Positions 1 to 9,360 are shown, numbered from the stretch's first letter. The stretch is DNA of 41,510 nt from DASRAJ01 sp039920305 (GCA_039920305.1 JBDSEA010000078.1:1-41510), one strand, 5' to 3'. Numbers and translations are program-made. The notes: generated by a model not told the origin, from the letters alone.

Positions 1-2
1 AA

Positions 3-1973
3 TTAAATCAATACATATACGATGGAAAAGCCGATGGAGGAGCTGCTTCCTTTAACGCTAATTATGGATTGCCGCTTGGCAAAAATGGTGGATACATTAA
101 CCTCTCCGGAAATTTTATCTCGAAGGCAAAAACCTACCGGCAGGATATTGACACAAGTAATTTATTTACAAATGCTGAAGCGTTGCCTATAAATATTTAT
201 CGCAGGGCACACGGCGATGGTTCTGTTGCAGGCGGTGGGGGTTTTGTAAATTCGGAAATTCCGATTTCAAACAGTACTGCGAGCTTTTACTTTTTTGGTG
301 GCGCGAATTACAGCCGGTCAGATGCCTATGCCTTTACAAGGAATTTTTCGGCGCGGCCAGATCGCTTCCCTACCGACGCAGATGGAAATTTAATCGACGT
401 TCCCGGTATCATCAGGACAAGTGGTGATGGTGAAAGCTATTTCAATCCCCATATTCAAACACATATAAATGATCTTTCAATGGCAATTGGCGTGAGGGGT
501 GAAACAAAGGGTAAATGGAACTGGGATCTGAGTAATAATACCGGCAGAAATAATTTTCATTTTTATGGTGACGAAACGTTAAATGCTTCACTGGGCGCCG
601 AACAAACTCATTTTGATGACGGTGGTTTTTCATTTTTACAAAACACCACTAACCTTGATTTTCATAAGGCGATAGAAGGTATTGCCCAGGGTTTCAATGT
701 TGCTGCCGGTGCTGAATTCCGGTTCGAGCAGTACAACCTTTTTGCCGGGGAAGAAGCCTCATATACCAACTATGATACGTCTGGCGAAAAAGCCACCGGC
801 TCACAGGGGTTCCCGGGTTATCAGCCCGGTGACGAGGTGACCGCAAGCAGAAACACAATGGGTATCTACGGAGATGTTGAACTGGATGTTACGAAGAGCT
901 GGCTGATAGAAGGAGCAGTGCGTCTGGAGAATTACAGTGACTTCGGGTTTACTCCCAACTTCAAAGTGGCAACCCGTGTTAAAGTAGCGAAACGCTTTAA
1001 CCTGCGAGGCTCATTCAGCACGGGCTTCCGTGCACCATCACTGCAGCAAATCAACTTCAGCTCCACCTTTACTACTGTAACAGGCGGTACCATTTCTGAA
1101 GTAAAGATTGCTCCCAATTACAGCCCGATTACAAAAGCAGCAGGCATTCCTGAGTTAAAGCAGGAAACTGCAATAAATGCAGGAGCAGGCTTCGCTTGGA
1201 ATCCGGTTAAAGACTTCAGCATCACAGTCGATGGCTATCTCGTGCAGATTCAGGACAGGGTTGTACTGTCCGGTGCGTTTAGCGTTGATGATCAAACCCT
1301 CGATCCTGTACTTGTTCAGGCTTTACGGGATCTTGGTGTAAGCCAGGCGCAATTTTTTGCCAATGCTGTCAATACTACCAACCAGGGCATTGACATTGTA
1401 CTTGATTACAATCATGCATGGGGTGATCAGTATTTAAGAATACTTCTTGCCGGTAATCTGCAGGATATGACGATAGATAAGATTAATGTTCCTGATAAGC
1501 TCAATGATAATGATGCCCATCGTCAGAATTTTTTAAGTGATCGTGAACAGTCATTTATTCTTGCTTCAGCACCTGATAAAAAGTTTGCATTGAATCTCGA
1601 GTATGGCATTAAAAAATTAATGATTGGAACGCGTTTCACTTATTTTGGTGAGGTTACAATTCTCGGATATGGTGATGACGGGTTGGGTATAGATCCCATG
1701 GTTCCTACAGATGCCGATCCCTATGTTCTGGTTCCTGACGAATATGTTTACAGCGGTAAGGTAGTAACAGACTTATATTTCGGGTACCGGATTTCAAAAA
1801 ACCTGAATCTGAATATTGGAGCTGATAATATTTTTAATGTACATCCAGATCTGGGTGTGGTTCAGTCAGCGAAGTACTGGGCATTTAATAATGAAACCGG
1901 TGGTCCATGGGATGCTGTTCAAATGGGTGGCAACGGCCTTCAGCTTTTTGCACGGTTGGGATTGACTTTCTGA
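3..1973 (+). CDS. TonB-dependent receptor, C-terminal part (5' end outside window)
   Basis: The reading frame is open from the first bases of the window, so the gene starts upstream; 656 codons are visible. The TTG at 69 is only an internal codon, because good coding sequence (ending DGGAASFNANYGLPLGKNGG) runs through it. The visible part is the outer-membrane beta-barrel: alternating aromatic strands, conserved barrel phrases such as LRGSFSTGFRAPSLQQ, and a last strand ending in Phe (LFARLGLTF), the usual signal for BAM insertion. The plug domain and any carboxypeptidase-like N-terminal domain would lie upstream. Family members import ferric siderophores, vitamin B12 or glycans with energy from TonB-ExbBD. 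No SusD partner follows and nothing here identifies the substrate. The 275 bases that follow hold no gene I can support. Confidence 0.93.
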   Translation, partial: LNQYIYDGKADGGAASFNANYGLPLGKNGGYINLSGNFISKAKTYRQDIDTSNLFTNAEALPINIYRRAHGDGSVAGGGGFVNSEIPISNSTASFYFFGGANYSRSDAYAFTRNFSARPDRFPTDADGNLIDVPGIIRTSGDGESYFNPHIQTHINDLSMAIGVRGETKGKWNWDLSNNTGRNNFHFYGDETLNASLGAEQTHFDDGGFSFLQNTTNLDFHKAIEGIAQGFNVAAGAEFRFEQYNLFAGEEASYTNYDTSGEKATGSQGFPGYQPGDEVTASRNTMGIYGDVELDVTKSWLIEGAVRLENYSDFGFTPNFKVATRVKVAKRFNLRGSFSTGFRAPSLQQINFSSTFTTVTGGTISEVKIAPNYSPITKAAGIPELKQETAINAGAGFAWNPVKDFSITVDGYLVQIQDRVVLSGAFSVDDQTLDPVLVQALRDLGVSQAQFFANAVNTTNQGIDIVLDYNHAWGDQYLRILLAGNLQDMTIDKINVPDKLNDNDAHRQNFLSDREQSFILASAPDKKFALNLEYGIKKLMIGTRFTYFGEVTILGYGDDGLGIDPMVPTDADPYVLVPDEYVYSGKVVTDLYFGYRISKNLNLNIGADNIFNVHPDLGVVQSAKYWAFNNETGGPWDAVQMGGNGLQLFARLGLTF

Positions 1974-2248
1974 AACTGGTATTCACCTTTTGTATTGTTG
2001 TTGCCTCAGTCACAGGGAAATCAATGCTTCTTATTAAGGAATGCTTTGCAACGCTTCGCAAAGAGTCATTATAGGGCAGATAGAGTGAGAGCTTCCTTTT
2101 GTTCCATCCATTAATTTCTCCGGCAATACCTTTGGATTAAAATCTAATTATCCCTTTATTTATTTATCTAATTACTGACCGATTACGCCCCAGGTTTTTA
2201 TTATGCCTGCTTATTCTTTTTTCCTGTAATTCCTCTATATCTCAAAAA

Positions 2249-4303
2249 ATGAACGAACCTGAATACACTAATCACCTCATCCATGAAACAAGCCCCTACC
2301 TCTTGCAGCATGCGCACAATCCTGTTAACTGGTTTGCATGGAATGATGAGGCCTGGAAAAAAGCACGCGATGAAAACAAGCTGGTAATTGTTTCAATTGG
2401 CTATTCAAGCTGCCACTGGTGCCATGTGATGGAGCATGAAAGCTTTGAAGACACTGCCGTGGCTAAGGTGATGAACGAAAATTTTATCTGCATTAAGGTA
2501 GACCGTGAAGAGCGTCCGGATGTGGATCAGATATACATGACTGCCGTTCAGCTGATGACAGGAAGCGGGGGATGGCCGCTGAACTGTGTAACACTGCCGG
2601 ATAAGCGGCCGATCTATGGCGGCACATACTTTCCTAAAAAGAACTGGGTGAACCTGCTCGAACAGCTTGCGGAATATTATTCAAAGAATGAAAAAGATGC
2701 CAATGACTATGCTGCCAAACTAACAGAAGGCATCCATCAGGCAGAGGTGGTAAAGCTCAACTATAACGAAGCTGCGTTCAAAAAAGAGGACTTGGAAAAA
2801 GCGGTAGCAAACTGGAAGAAAACTTTTGACTCCAGGGAGGGTGGACCGAATCGCGCACCGAAATTTCCGATGCCAAACAATTATGAATTTTTGCTCTCTT
2901 ACGCTCATGCGGCTAACGACCGGGAGGCCCTCGACCATGTTTTACTTACACTGAACAAGATGGCTTACGGCGGTATTTGTGACCAGCTCGGCGGCGGCTT
3001 TGCCCGCTACTCCACAGATTTATTTTGGAAAGCCCCGCACTTTGAGAAAATGCTCTATGATAATGCCCAGCTGGTTTCACTTTATTCCATGGCTTACCGC
3101 AATTCACACAATGATTTATTCAGGCAAATAGTTTTTGAAACCTGTGAATTTATTAAAAGAGAGATGACCTCACCGGATGGTGGATTTTATTCTGCTCTTG
3201 ATGCTGACAGTGAGGGCAAGGAAGGAAAGTTTTATGTATGGAAGAAGGAAGAGCTGCAGCAGTTACTTGGAAACCGTTTTGATTTATTCGCAGATTACTT
3301 TAATGTAAATAAGGAAGGTGAATGGGAAGAAGGGAATTACATTTTGTTGCGTAAAGAGAGCGATGAAAAGGTAGCGGATAGATTTTCAATGAGCGTGGAT
3401 GCTCTGAAAAAAGAAATCGCCGGAGACAAATCTCTCCTTCTTGCTGAAAGAAATAAAAGAGTTCGACCGGGTCTGGATGACAAGCAACTGACCTCATGGA
3501 ATGCTCTGATGATAAAAGGATATTGTGAGGCATATAATGCATTCGGAGAAAAATCTTTTCTTGATGCAGCACTGAAAAATGGTGAAAGAAACTGGTCGTT
3601 GCTCTGGCGTAATGATGCCGGATATTTGCACAGCTATAAAGCCGGGAAGGCATCGGTGAATGGTTTCCTCGAAGACTATGCTTTTTCAGCAGCAGCCTTT
3701 ATCGCCATCTATCAGTGTACGTTTGATGCGAAATGGCTTGATCGCGCAAAGCAAGTCACTGACCATGCCATCGGCCATTTTTACGATGCGCAAAGCGGGA
3801 TGTTCTTTTTCACCTCAGATAAGGATCATGACCTGATCGCACGTAAAATGGAAATTGCAGATAATGTAATACCCTCATCGAATTCCTGCATGGCGAGAGT
3901 GTTGTTTGATCTCGCTCTTTATTTTGATGAGGCGCTCTTTTCAAAGAAGGCAGAGCAGATGCTCAACAATGTACAGCATGACCTGAAACAATATCCCTCC
4001 TCTTATTCCAACTGGGCAATGCTGATGCTCCGTTATACTTATCCATTTAACGAGGTAGTGATCACCGGTTATGATGCGCATTCCTTGCGGAAGGAATTCG
4101 CACAGCATTTTTTTCCAAACATCCTGCTGGCAGGTGGCATAGCTCCAGTGCAGCCTATGGCACTGGAAAAAGATCACACACCTGCCATAGGTTTACTTGA
4201 AGACCGTTTTGTGGATGGAAAAAATTTGATTTACATCTGCGAGAATAAAGCCTGCAAACTGCCGGTAAGTACGGTGGAGGAAGCTCTCAAGCTGCTGCAG
4301 TGA
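2249..4303 (+). CDS. Thioredoxin-domain protein of the YyaL/SSP411 (DUF255) family
   Basis: This 684-residue protein matches the full length of the YyaL/spermatogenesis-associated protein 20 family. The N-terminal thioredoxin-like domain (about 1-165) opens with the family hallmark HETSPYLLQHAHNPVNW and has a CHWC redox-type motif at residues 55-58, then the MEHESFED stretch. The rest resembles an (alpha/alpha)6 barrel like that of N-acylglucosamine 2-epimerases and glycosidases; PHFEKMLYDNAQL and the DADSEGKEGKFYVW phrase are typical. There is no signal peptide, so it is probably cytoplasmic. The biochemical function of the family is not settled. The ATG at 2249 starts exactly at the family's usual N-terminus. 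It stands alone: the HicBA pair downstream is on the other strand, and I see no clear promoter or terminator. Confidence 0.93.
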   Translation: MNEPEYTNHLIHETSPYLLQHAHNPVNWFAWNDEAWKKARDENKLVIVSIGYSSCHWCHVMEHESFEDTAVAKVMNENFICIKVDREERPDVDQIYMTAVQLMTGSGGWPLNCVTLPDKRPIYGGTYFPKKNWVNLLEQLAEYYSKNEKDANDYAAKLTEGIHQAEVVKLNYNEAAFKKEDLEKAVANWKKTFDSREGGPNRAPKFPMPNNYEFLLSYAHAANDREALDHVLLTLNKMAYGGICDQLGGGFARYSTDLFWKAPHFEKMLYDNAQLVSLYSMAYRNSHNDLFRQIVFETCEFIKREMTSPDGGFYSALDADSEGKEGKFYVWKKEELQQLLGNRFDLFADYFNVNKEGEWEEGNYILLRKESDEKVADRFSMSVDALKKEIAGDKSLLLAERNKRVRPGLDDKQLTSWNALMIKGYCEAYNAFGEKSFLDAALKNGERNWSLLWRNDAGYLHSYKAGKASVNGFLEDYAFSAAAFIAIYQCTFDAKWLDRAKQVTDHAIGHFYDAQSGMFFFTSDKDHDLIARKMEIADNVIPSSNSCMARVLFDLALYFDEALFSKKAEQMLNNVQHDLKQYPSSYSNWAMLMLRYTYPFNEVVITGYDAHSLRKEFAQHFFPNILLAGGIAPVQPMALEKDHTPAIGLLEDRFVDGKNLIYICENKACKLPVSTVEEALKLLQ

Positions 4304-4359
4304 CAAAATAATTGACGATGATAATCAATGGCGAAACGGCACCCAACGCGAAGAAAGAA

Positions 4360-4587
4360 TTAAACACGTTCCTCAAATTCTTTCCTTTCAATGGTTGATT
4401 GTCGAATAATGGATTGGAGTGTTCCTTTTGCCAATTCTTTATGATCAGGCACCGGAACGGTTATGGTTGAACCAGGAGTTTTCTTTTGCATTATCATGTG
4501 ACTTCCCTTCCTTCGAACTTCTAAGAAACCATGCTTCGAAAGAATCGCACAAGTAGATTTTCCTGACAGAATCTTTAGCTTACCCAA
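4360..4587 (-). CDS. hicA: HicA-type mRNA interferase toxin
   Basis: This 75-residue protein has the HicA/YcfA double-stranded-RNA-binding fold signature: LKILSGKSTCAILSKHGF, then RRKGSHMIM with the presumed catalytic His at residue 30, then TVPVPDHKELAKGTLQSII. HicA toxins cleave mRNA and are neutralised by HicB. The start is a TTG inside the end of hicB: hicB's last codons (GTT GGG TAA) overlap hicA's TTG GGT AAG by 8 bases in another frame, which favours translational coupling so that toxin is made only after antitoxin. No in-frame ATG precedes the LKILSGK block. The order antitoxin then toxin is reversed from the E. coli hicAB locus but common in other genomes. Confidence 0.88.
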   Translation of the reverse strand: MGKLKILSGKSTCAILSKHGFLEVRRKGSHMIMQKKTPGSTITVPVPDHKELAKGTLQSIIRQSTIERKEFEERV

Positions 4588-4801
4588 CTTCTACATGTAG
4601 TTGAGTGATAAAAATATCAGAATGCATTCTATCAGCAACTTCCTGTGATGAAGCAGTTTCAAAAAAAAGCTCAACGGCTTCATGAAGATTACTCTTTGCT
4701 TCTTCGATAGAATTACCCTGGCTGGCAATATCAAGTTCGGGGCACAACGCTACATACGTGTTTACTTCCTTCTCGATAATAGCTGTTAATGAATGTTGCA
4801 T
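4580..4801 (-). CDS. hicB: HicB-like antitoxin (short form)
   Basis: This 73-residue protein has the HicB partial RNase-H fold: LTAIIEKEVNTYVALCPELD, then a DIASQGNSIEEAKSNLHEAV phrase and an acidic helix ELFFET. HicB proteins bind and block HicA. Longer HicB proteins carry a C-terminal helix-turn-helix or ribbon-helix-helix domain that represses their own promoter. This one ends soon after the core, so it either lacks self-repression or uses another regulator. It is the first gene of a two-gene operon with hicA. A TAnnTTTG box lies 20 bases before its ATG. Confidence 0.86.
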   Translation of the reverse strand: MQHSLTAIIEKEVNTYVALCPELDIASQGNSIEEAKSNLHEAVELFFETASSQEVADRMHSDIFITQLHVEVG

Positions 4802-4820
4802 AGGTAGGAATTAAGCGAGA

Positions 4821-4828
4821 CAAAGATA
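4821..4828 (-). promoter_or_regulatory. Putative -7 promoter box for hicBA
   Basis: On the minus strand this reads TATCTTTG, a full match to the Bacteroidota -7 consensus TAnnTTTG, 20 bases before the hicB ATG. I could not find a matching TTTG -33 box at the expected distance, so the call rests on the one box and its position. Confidence 0.4.
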
Positions 4829-5042
4829 ATGAGGTGGAAGCATGTAGTAACGTGGAAGTTCTGCTGGTTTGCGGTAAAGCATATGGAAAAATATTTTTAA
4901 TGAAATGAAATGTTTGGCATTCATCACACCGGCAGTGGACTCATGCTCCGAAAATCCACTTGTGAATACCCATCTTTCCATAAGTATTTTGCAGTGAAGG
5001 GTTATACGATAGCGCGGCTTGCACTTCGAATACATTCCGTAA

Positions 5043-6548
5043 AATTTCATAATTTGCAAAATATTTATCTTTTACAATAATTGCACGGTATGCCATCATG
5101 AAGGGGGCATTGCTCCTTTTTCACTGATCGGTTATGATGATGCTGTTACCAATGCTTTTTCAATTCAGGCAGATGTAAATGCCAAGAAAATGCCTCCATG
5201 GCCTGCCGACGCGGCATATAGCCATTTTCAGGATGAGCTTGCGTTATCTGATGCGGATATCACTTCGATTAATAACTGGGTAAATGAAGGCATGCCTTCG
5301 GGTGATATGAGTCTCGCACCAGCACCCCCGGTTTACAGCGAAAGCTCAACGATGATTAATCCGGATGATACCATTGCACTGCCGGTTTATACTATTGGAA
5401 ACGAAGGCGATGATTACAGAACCTTTGTGGTACATTCCAATTATTCTGAAACTAAATTCATCAATGCCATAGAATTTGTTCCGGGCGATCCCTCTGTAGT
5501 CCATCACGCGATTTACAATTTTGATACATCTGATGTTTCATATCAAAAGGATTTAGCTGATTCACTGCCTGGTTTTGCAACGTCAGATTTTGGTGCGCCG
5601 AGCCCCTATGCCATTTTCTTTGCAGGATGGTCACCCGGGCAGGGTATTTTAGAACTGCCACCGAATATGGGTTATCAGATTCTTCCGGGAAGCGATTTTG
5701 TAATCCTTCTCCATTATGCTCCCGGAAGCCTGGGTAAAACTGACAGCTCAAAAATATTCCTGAAGTTTTGTACCCTCCCCGATTCAGCAATTCGCCGTGT
5801 GTACCAAAATCCATGGCTTGTGAATCAATATCCGATCTTGTTAAACGGTCCGCTTGAAATTGATGCGAATGAAATCAAAACCTTTAATGAAGCATCATTA
5901 CCTCCCTCTCATAAATCACTTATTGGACTTAGTCCGCACAGCCACCATGTATGCGTCTCATGGACAGTTCGCATGGTAACCTCACCGGGCGATACGACCA
6001 ATCTTATCCATATTCCCCAATGGTCTTTTGACTGGCAGTACTATTATCTTCTTACAAAAGTTGTCGAAATTCCATCGGGTGCTATTATGCTGGGCGAAGC
6101 GGTGTTCGATAATACCTCTAACAATCCTGACAACCCCAATGACCCGCCCCAGTTCATCCATGAAGGTGAACATTCTGATAACGAGATGATGAGGTGCTAT
6201 TTTTTATTAATGGATTATCAGCCAGGCGATGAAGACATTATTCTTGATAGCAGTTTTTATGGCTTTCCAACGAACGAAGCCTCTACTCCCGGCGCATTGA
6301 ATCTGCGAATTTATCCTAATCCTTCAGGCGATATTTTTCATTTAACAAGTGATCTGCCTTCCCATGATGTTAACTGGGAGCTTACAGATGTATTTGGCAA
6401 CAGAGTCAGATTCATGAATTTAAAAAATGTGGTTAAAGGAGTTTATGCTGAGAACGTGGACGTATCACTGTTACCTTCCGGTATTTATCAGTTAAGTATT
6501 CAAAGCGGTGGTTGTACGGAAGTGAAAAGGGTAATGGTGATAAGATAA
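5043..6548 (+). pseudogene. 5'-truncated PHM-like copper type II monooxygenase with T9SS tail
   Basis: The frame is open from the TAA at 5040 to the stop at 6548. It begins with a heme-c motif, CTVCH, followed by HEGGIAPFSLIGYDDA, the usual start of the cytochrome-like domain in these secreted monooxygenases. No ATG, GTG or TTG occurs in frame before the ATG at 5190, which lies after this motif, so the signal peptide and heme site are lost from any product started there (452 residues). Counted from that ATG, all six copper ligands expected from rat PHM are present: His105, His106 and His175 (first site); His250, His252 and Met333 or Met334 (second site). NTSNNPDNPNDPPQ is typical of the family. 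A T9SS type A sorting domain follows from about residue 372 (IYPNPSG). Without a signal peptide the product could not reach T9SS. The 240 bases between this gene and hicB show no lost N-terminus in any frame. Alternatives are a sequence error or a distant start. Confidence 0.8.
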
Positions 6549-6583
6549 TTACGCCATGTGGTCAAGCCAGGTCTTCACGATAT

Positions 6584-8668
6584 TTATTCTATCACAAGTT
6601 TTTGCACACCCTGTTGCTGATCACATCTTACGATCACCAAATAATTTCCAGAAGCTAAATCTCCCACTGAAAGATTCACTTGTTGTTCTTCTGTAAACTG
6701 GTTCCTCACTTCCCTTCCGGTTAAATCAAGAATACGCACCTGATTAACTATTGCATTTGATGAAATGCTGATTTGATCGCGGGATGGATTTGGAAAAACA
6801 GAAAAGGTTAAGAGTGGCTGCTCGGTGAGATCGGTAGTACGTTGGGGCAGTGTTGTGAATTTTTTTATTTCTGTGTAGCCAGATGTTTTTGTCCCCTGAA
6901 AATTGCACCATGTTTCTATTCTCCAGTCATACTTGGTATTTGCATCAAGTTGCGTAACCTTCTTTGAATGTTTTCCTGCATCAATAATCTTTTCCTTCCA
7001 TAAGGCATCGAGATGTTTTTTGTATTGAAGGTGATACTCTTTTGCACCCGCAACCTCATTCCATTTCAATGTTGCAGAAGATACAGTAATATCTTTTGTA
7101 GTCATTTTTCGTAAAGTTGGCCGGGCACAAGGCTTCCATTTAAACCTATGTCCCCGATAGCTTGTCAGGTCAGAATCGGAATTCAATTTCATTTCCCAAA
7201 CAATGGTACTATCAGGGGTAACTTCGAACATGCTTGGATTTAGCGGGTTAAGTCTCCAGCCGCCATTAATGAATGTATTACCATTCGGTAATCGCTGTGC
7301 ATTGCCGCCTGCAAAATAGAACATGGTATTGCCATTGTTTCCACCCGGGTGTCCATAGCTCCAGACAAGGGTGGCTGTTTTATTTACCTCATCCAGCTGA
7401 TATTCCTTTGCCTGGCTGTGAGCCGGTGTATAAAAGTTACCATTGTCCCACAGTGTAATATTCCCATTCGCAAGGCGCCTGCAATCATGCTGATAATTAA
7501 ATTTATCCAAATCATTAATGAATGTAAATTCATTCAACTGGCCTCCGAGCCTCCAGATGAAATCCCCTGTATTTATATCAATCTTATTTACCTGATCGAG
7601 GTGGCGATTTGAGACAATAATATTTCCATCATTATCAATTTCAATTGAGTTTGCATGTATGTAATCAATGTAAAAAAAGCCGAGATTAATGTGCTGCGCT
7701 TCGGTAATTTCAATGTGATCAAAAGAGCGCCATTCGAAGATTAAATTTCCATCCGGATCAAATTCCTGAATAACCATACCCAGCACTAAAGCATTGGATT
7801 TATAATCAGGATCGTATACTGTCATGTCAACCGTTTGATTTTCACCGGCAATAATAAAAACATGATGATCAGGTGTGATCTGGCATTCGTGAAAATCAGT
7901 TGTATAGCCATTTACAGCAACAATTTTACCGATTACACTAAAGTTAGAATCAAGTTCCTCATACCTGTTTTCTTTTCCATTGCCTACAGCTAAATTACCA
8001 TTGTACTCAAGCTTGAAGTCGGTAACCCCTGTAAGAGCTTTTGAATAAACGGAATCACCATCAGAAGAAATAACATGGTACCCATTCCAGCTATTGTTGT
8101 AGTAGATTTCATTTAAAGCATCAAAAAAAATGTCGCCCGGGGAAGGATTGTCATTGACAGTAATTTCAAACATGCTCACAGGGCCACGTGTGCTCTCGCC
8201 TGCGTTAATATCCTGATTACCAACTGCATACATTTGCCTTTCCTGCTCCTGCAAAATCTTTTTTGCATTCTTAAAATTAGCCTGTTCAATATCTGTGTAT
8301 TGCCGGTGAGTCGAAAAGTTGAATGAATATTCATTCAAAAAATGGCCTCTTTCAGATTGCAAGCCTTTTGCAATCGCAACCGTTACCTTCTCATCATATG
8401 CAAAAGGTATTGTTGGCTGAAGCAAAATAGTTTTTGTGTCACGGCAGAATTTCATGGTAAAACTATGATTGCCGCTTTTGGATCCGTGGATGGTGAACAA
8501 TTGCTCATGAAGGGAGGAAGCTTTGATGATGCTACCTTCCCTGATGATAATATTGTGCTCAATGGTAATGTTCTTTGAGCCTGGAACAGGAGACAGATAC
8601 TGATATTTTACCTGAGCACTTAGCAACAAGGGCAATAATGCCAGTCCGATAAGTATGATGTTTTTCAT
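6584..8668 (-). CDS. Arylsulfotransferase-like (ASST) secreted protein with T9SS sorting domain
   Basis: This 694-residue protein starts with a signal peptide (MKNIILIGLALLPLLLSAQ). A bacterial Ig-like domain (about 20-115) follows, then an arylsulfotransferase-type beta-propeller (about 170-505) with the repeated phrases FEWRSFDH, HANSIEIDNDGNIIVSNR, FIWRLGG, RRLANGNITLWDNG and VWSYGHPGG. His394 in NYQHDCRR sits where this family keeps a conserved His. A fibronectin type III domain (about 515-605) and a T9SS type A sorting domain (VFPNPSRDQ to the end) complete it. True ASST enzymes move sulfate between phenols; many relatives with this fold have unproved activity, so the enzymatic role is inferred. 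Its 3' end faces the PHM-like gene with a 35-base gap that holds no clear terminator. Confidence 0.87.
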   Translation of the reverse strand: MKNIILIGLALLPLLLSAQVKYQYLSPVPGSKNITIEHNIIIREGSIIKASSLHEQLFTIHGSKSGNHSFTMKFCRDTKTILLQPTIPFAYDEKVTVAIAKGLQSERGHFLNEYSFNFSTHRQYTDIEQANFKNAKKILQEQERQMYAVGNQDINAGESTRGPVSMFEITVNDNPSPGDIFFDALNEIYYNNSWNGYHVISSDGDSVYSKALTGVTDFKLEYNGNLAVGNGKENRYEELDSNFSVIGKIVAVNGYTTDFHECQITPDHHVFIIAGENQTVDMTVYDPDYKSNALVLGMVIQEFDPDGNLIFEWRSFDHIEITEAQHINLGFFYIDYIHANSIEIDNDGNIIVSNRHLDQVNKIDINTGDFIWRLGGQLNEFTFINDLDKFNYQHDCRRLANGNITLWDNGNFYTPAHSQAKEYQLDEVNKTATLVWSYGHPGGNNGNTMFYFAGGNAQRLPNGNTFINGGWRLNPLNPSMFEVTPDSTIVWEMKLNSDSDLTSYRGHRFKWKPCARPTLRKMTTKDITVSSATLKWNEVAGAKEYHLQYKKHLDALWKEKIIDAGKHSKKVTQLDANTKYDWRIETWCNFQGTKTSGYTEIKKFTTLPQRTTDLTEQPLLTFSVFPNPSRDQISISSNAIVNQVRILDLTGREVRNQFTEEQQVNLSVGDLASGNYLVIVRCDQQQGVQKLVIE

Positions 8669-8699
8669 CTGAGAGTTAAATAATTTTTAAAGTAAATTT

Positions 8700-8728
8700 C
8701 AAAAGTAGTTTAAAATCCTAAATGCAAT
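8700..8728 (-). promoter_or_regulatory. Putative promoter of the arylsulfotransferase-like gene
   Basis: On the minus strand TACTTTTG (8700-8707) matches the TAnnTTTG -7 box and lies 32 bases before the ATG. ATTG (8725-8728) sits 17 bases upstream of it as a partial -33 box. Both position and spacing fit a Bacteroidota housekeeping promoter. Confidence 0.42.
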
Positions 8729-8830
8729 TTCATTTTGAAATAAGAGGATAAAATATCCAACATCATCTGATTCAGAAGATTCAAAGCCTGCCACCTGATT
8801 TCATTACGTCGTAATCTTGAGCGAGCTTTA

Positions 8831-9319
8831 TCAGCTGCCATACCTATATTTTGATGTAAGAGATGCAGTAAATACTAATGACTGAAATGTCCAGAAATCA
8901 TCCGGTGGTGAAAATATTTCTACTAATGATCCAAAGGTTGAGTCATTATTTGAAACTCCCATTTTCATTGTAACCAGGCCTCCGAGATTTAAACACGATC
9001 GCATCCACATATTTAACTGATATAATGAGCCATTTATCAGCGGTGTATCAAGGGTCATTGTGAATTCTGAAATCTGATTATTAAATCCTCCCAGAAACCA
9101 GCTTCCATCAACAGCAGTCCCACAATAATCATCAGAAGTTACAAGCTGAAACATTCCGCTAATACCCTTTGTGCCTGGGACCAGTGATGCAAGTTTATCA
9201 GAACTAAATACTGTATCGGTTAGAGCAGCATTGTTCTCAAAACTTCCATTAAGAAAGTTTTGCGCGCGAGTGATTCTAACAGAAAGAACCAAAATGATTG
9301 TTAAGAAGCAATAATTCAT
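8831..9319 (-). CDS. Short secreted protein, probably 3'-truncated
   Basis: The 162-residue product has a signal peptide (MNYCFLTIILVLSVRITRAQ) and then NFLNGSFEN, the opening of jelly-roll 'choice-of-anchor' or carbohydrate-binding-like domains common in Bacteroidota secreted proteins. The phrases YQLNMWMRSC and KMGVSNNDSTFGSLV agree with that fold. The protein stops abruptly at TSKYRYGS, just where such domains would enter their last strands, and no T9SS tail follows. The next 160 bases in the other two frames do not restore a recognisable domain. It may be a remnant of a longer T9SS cargo gene. No function is assigned. Confidence 0.6.
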   Translation of the reverse strand: MNYCFLTIILVLSVRITRAQNFLNGSFENNAALTDTVFSSDKLASLVPGTKGISGMFQLVTSDDYCGTAVDGSWFLGGFNNQISEFTMTLDTPLINGSLYQLNMWMRSCLNLGGLVTMKMGVSNNDSTFGSLVEIFSPPDDFWTFQSLVFTASLTSKYRYGS

Positions 9320-9352
9320 TGAGAAGGAATTTCATGCAAATTGATATTACAT

Positions 9353-9360
9353 CAAATCTA
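9353..9360 (-). promoter_or_regulatory. Possible -7 box before the short secreted protein
   Basis: On the minus strand this is TAGATTTG, matching TAnnTTTG, 34 bases before the ATG at 9319. No -33 box is evident, so the support is weak. Confidence 0.28.

Noticed and set aside
2043..2062. Six-base-pair hairpin (CTTTGC/GCAAAG) after the TonB receptor gene
   Set aside because: The stem is short with an 8-base loop and has no T run after it, so it does not support a terminator.
4811..5059. 82-codon ORF on the minus strand between hicB and the PHM-like gene
   Set aside because: It has no recognisable domain, its start overlaps the degraded 5' end of the PHM-like frame, and the composition looks non-coding.
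8780..8850. Short frame on the minus strand reading LAQDYDVMKSGGRL after the truncated secreted gene
   Set aside because: It is only about 20 codons between stops; it could be a remnant of another gene but cannot be told from chance.
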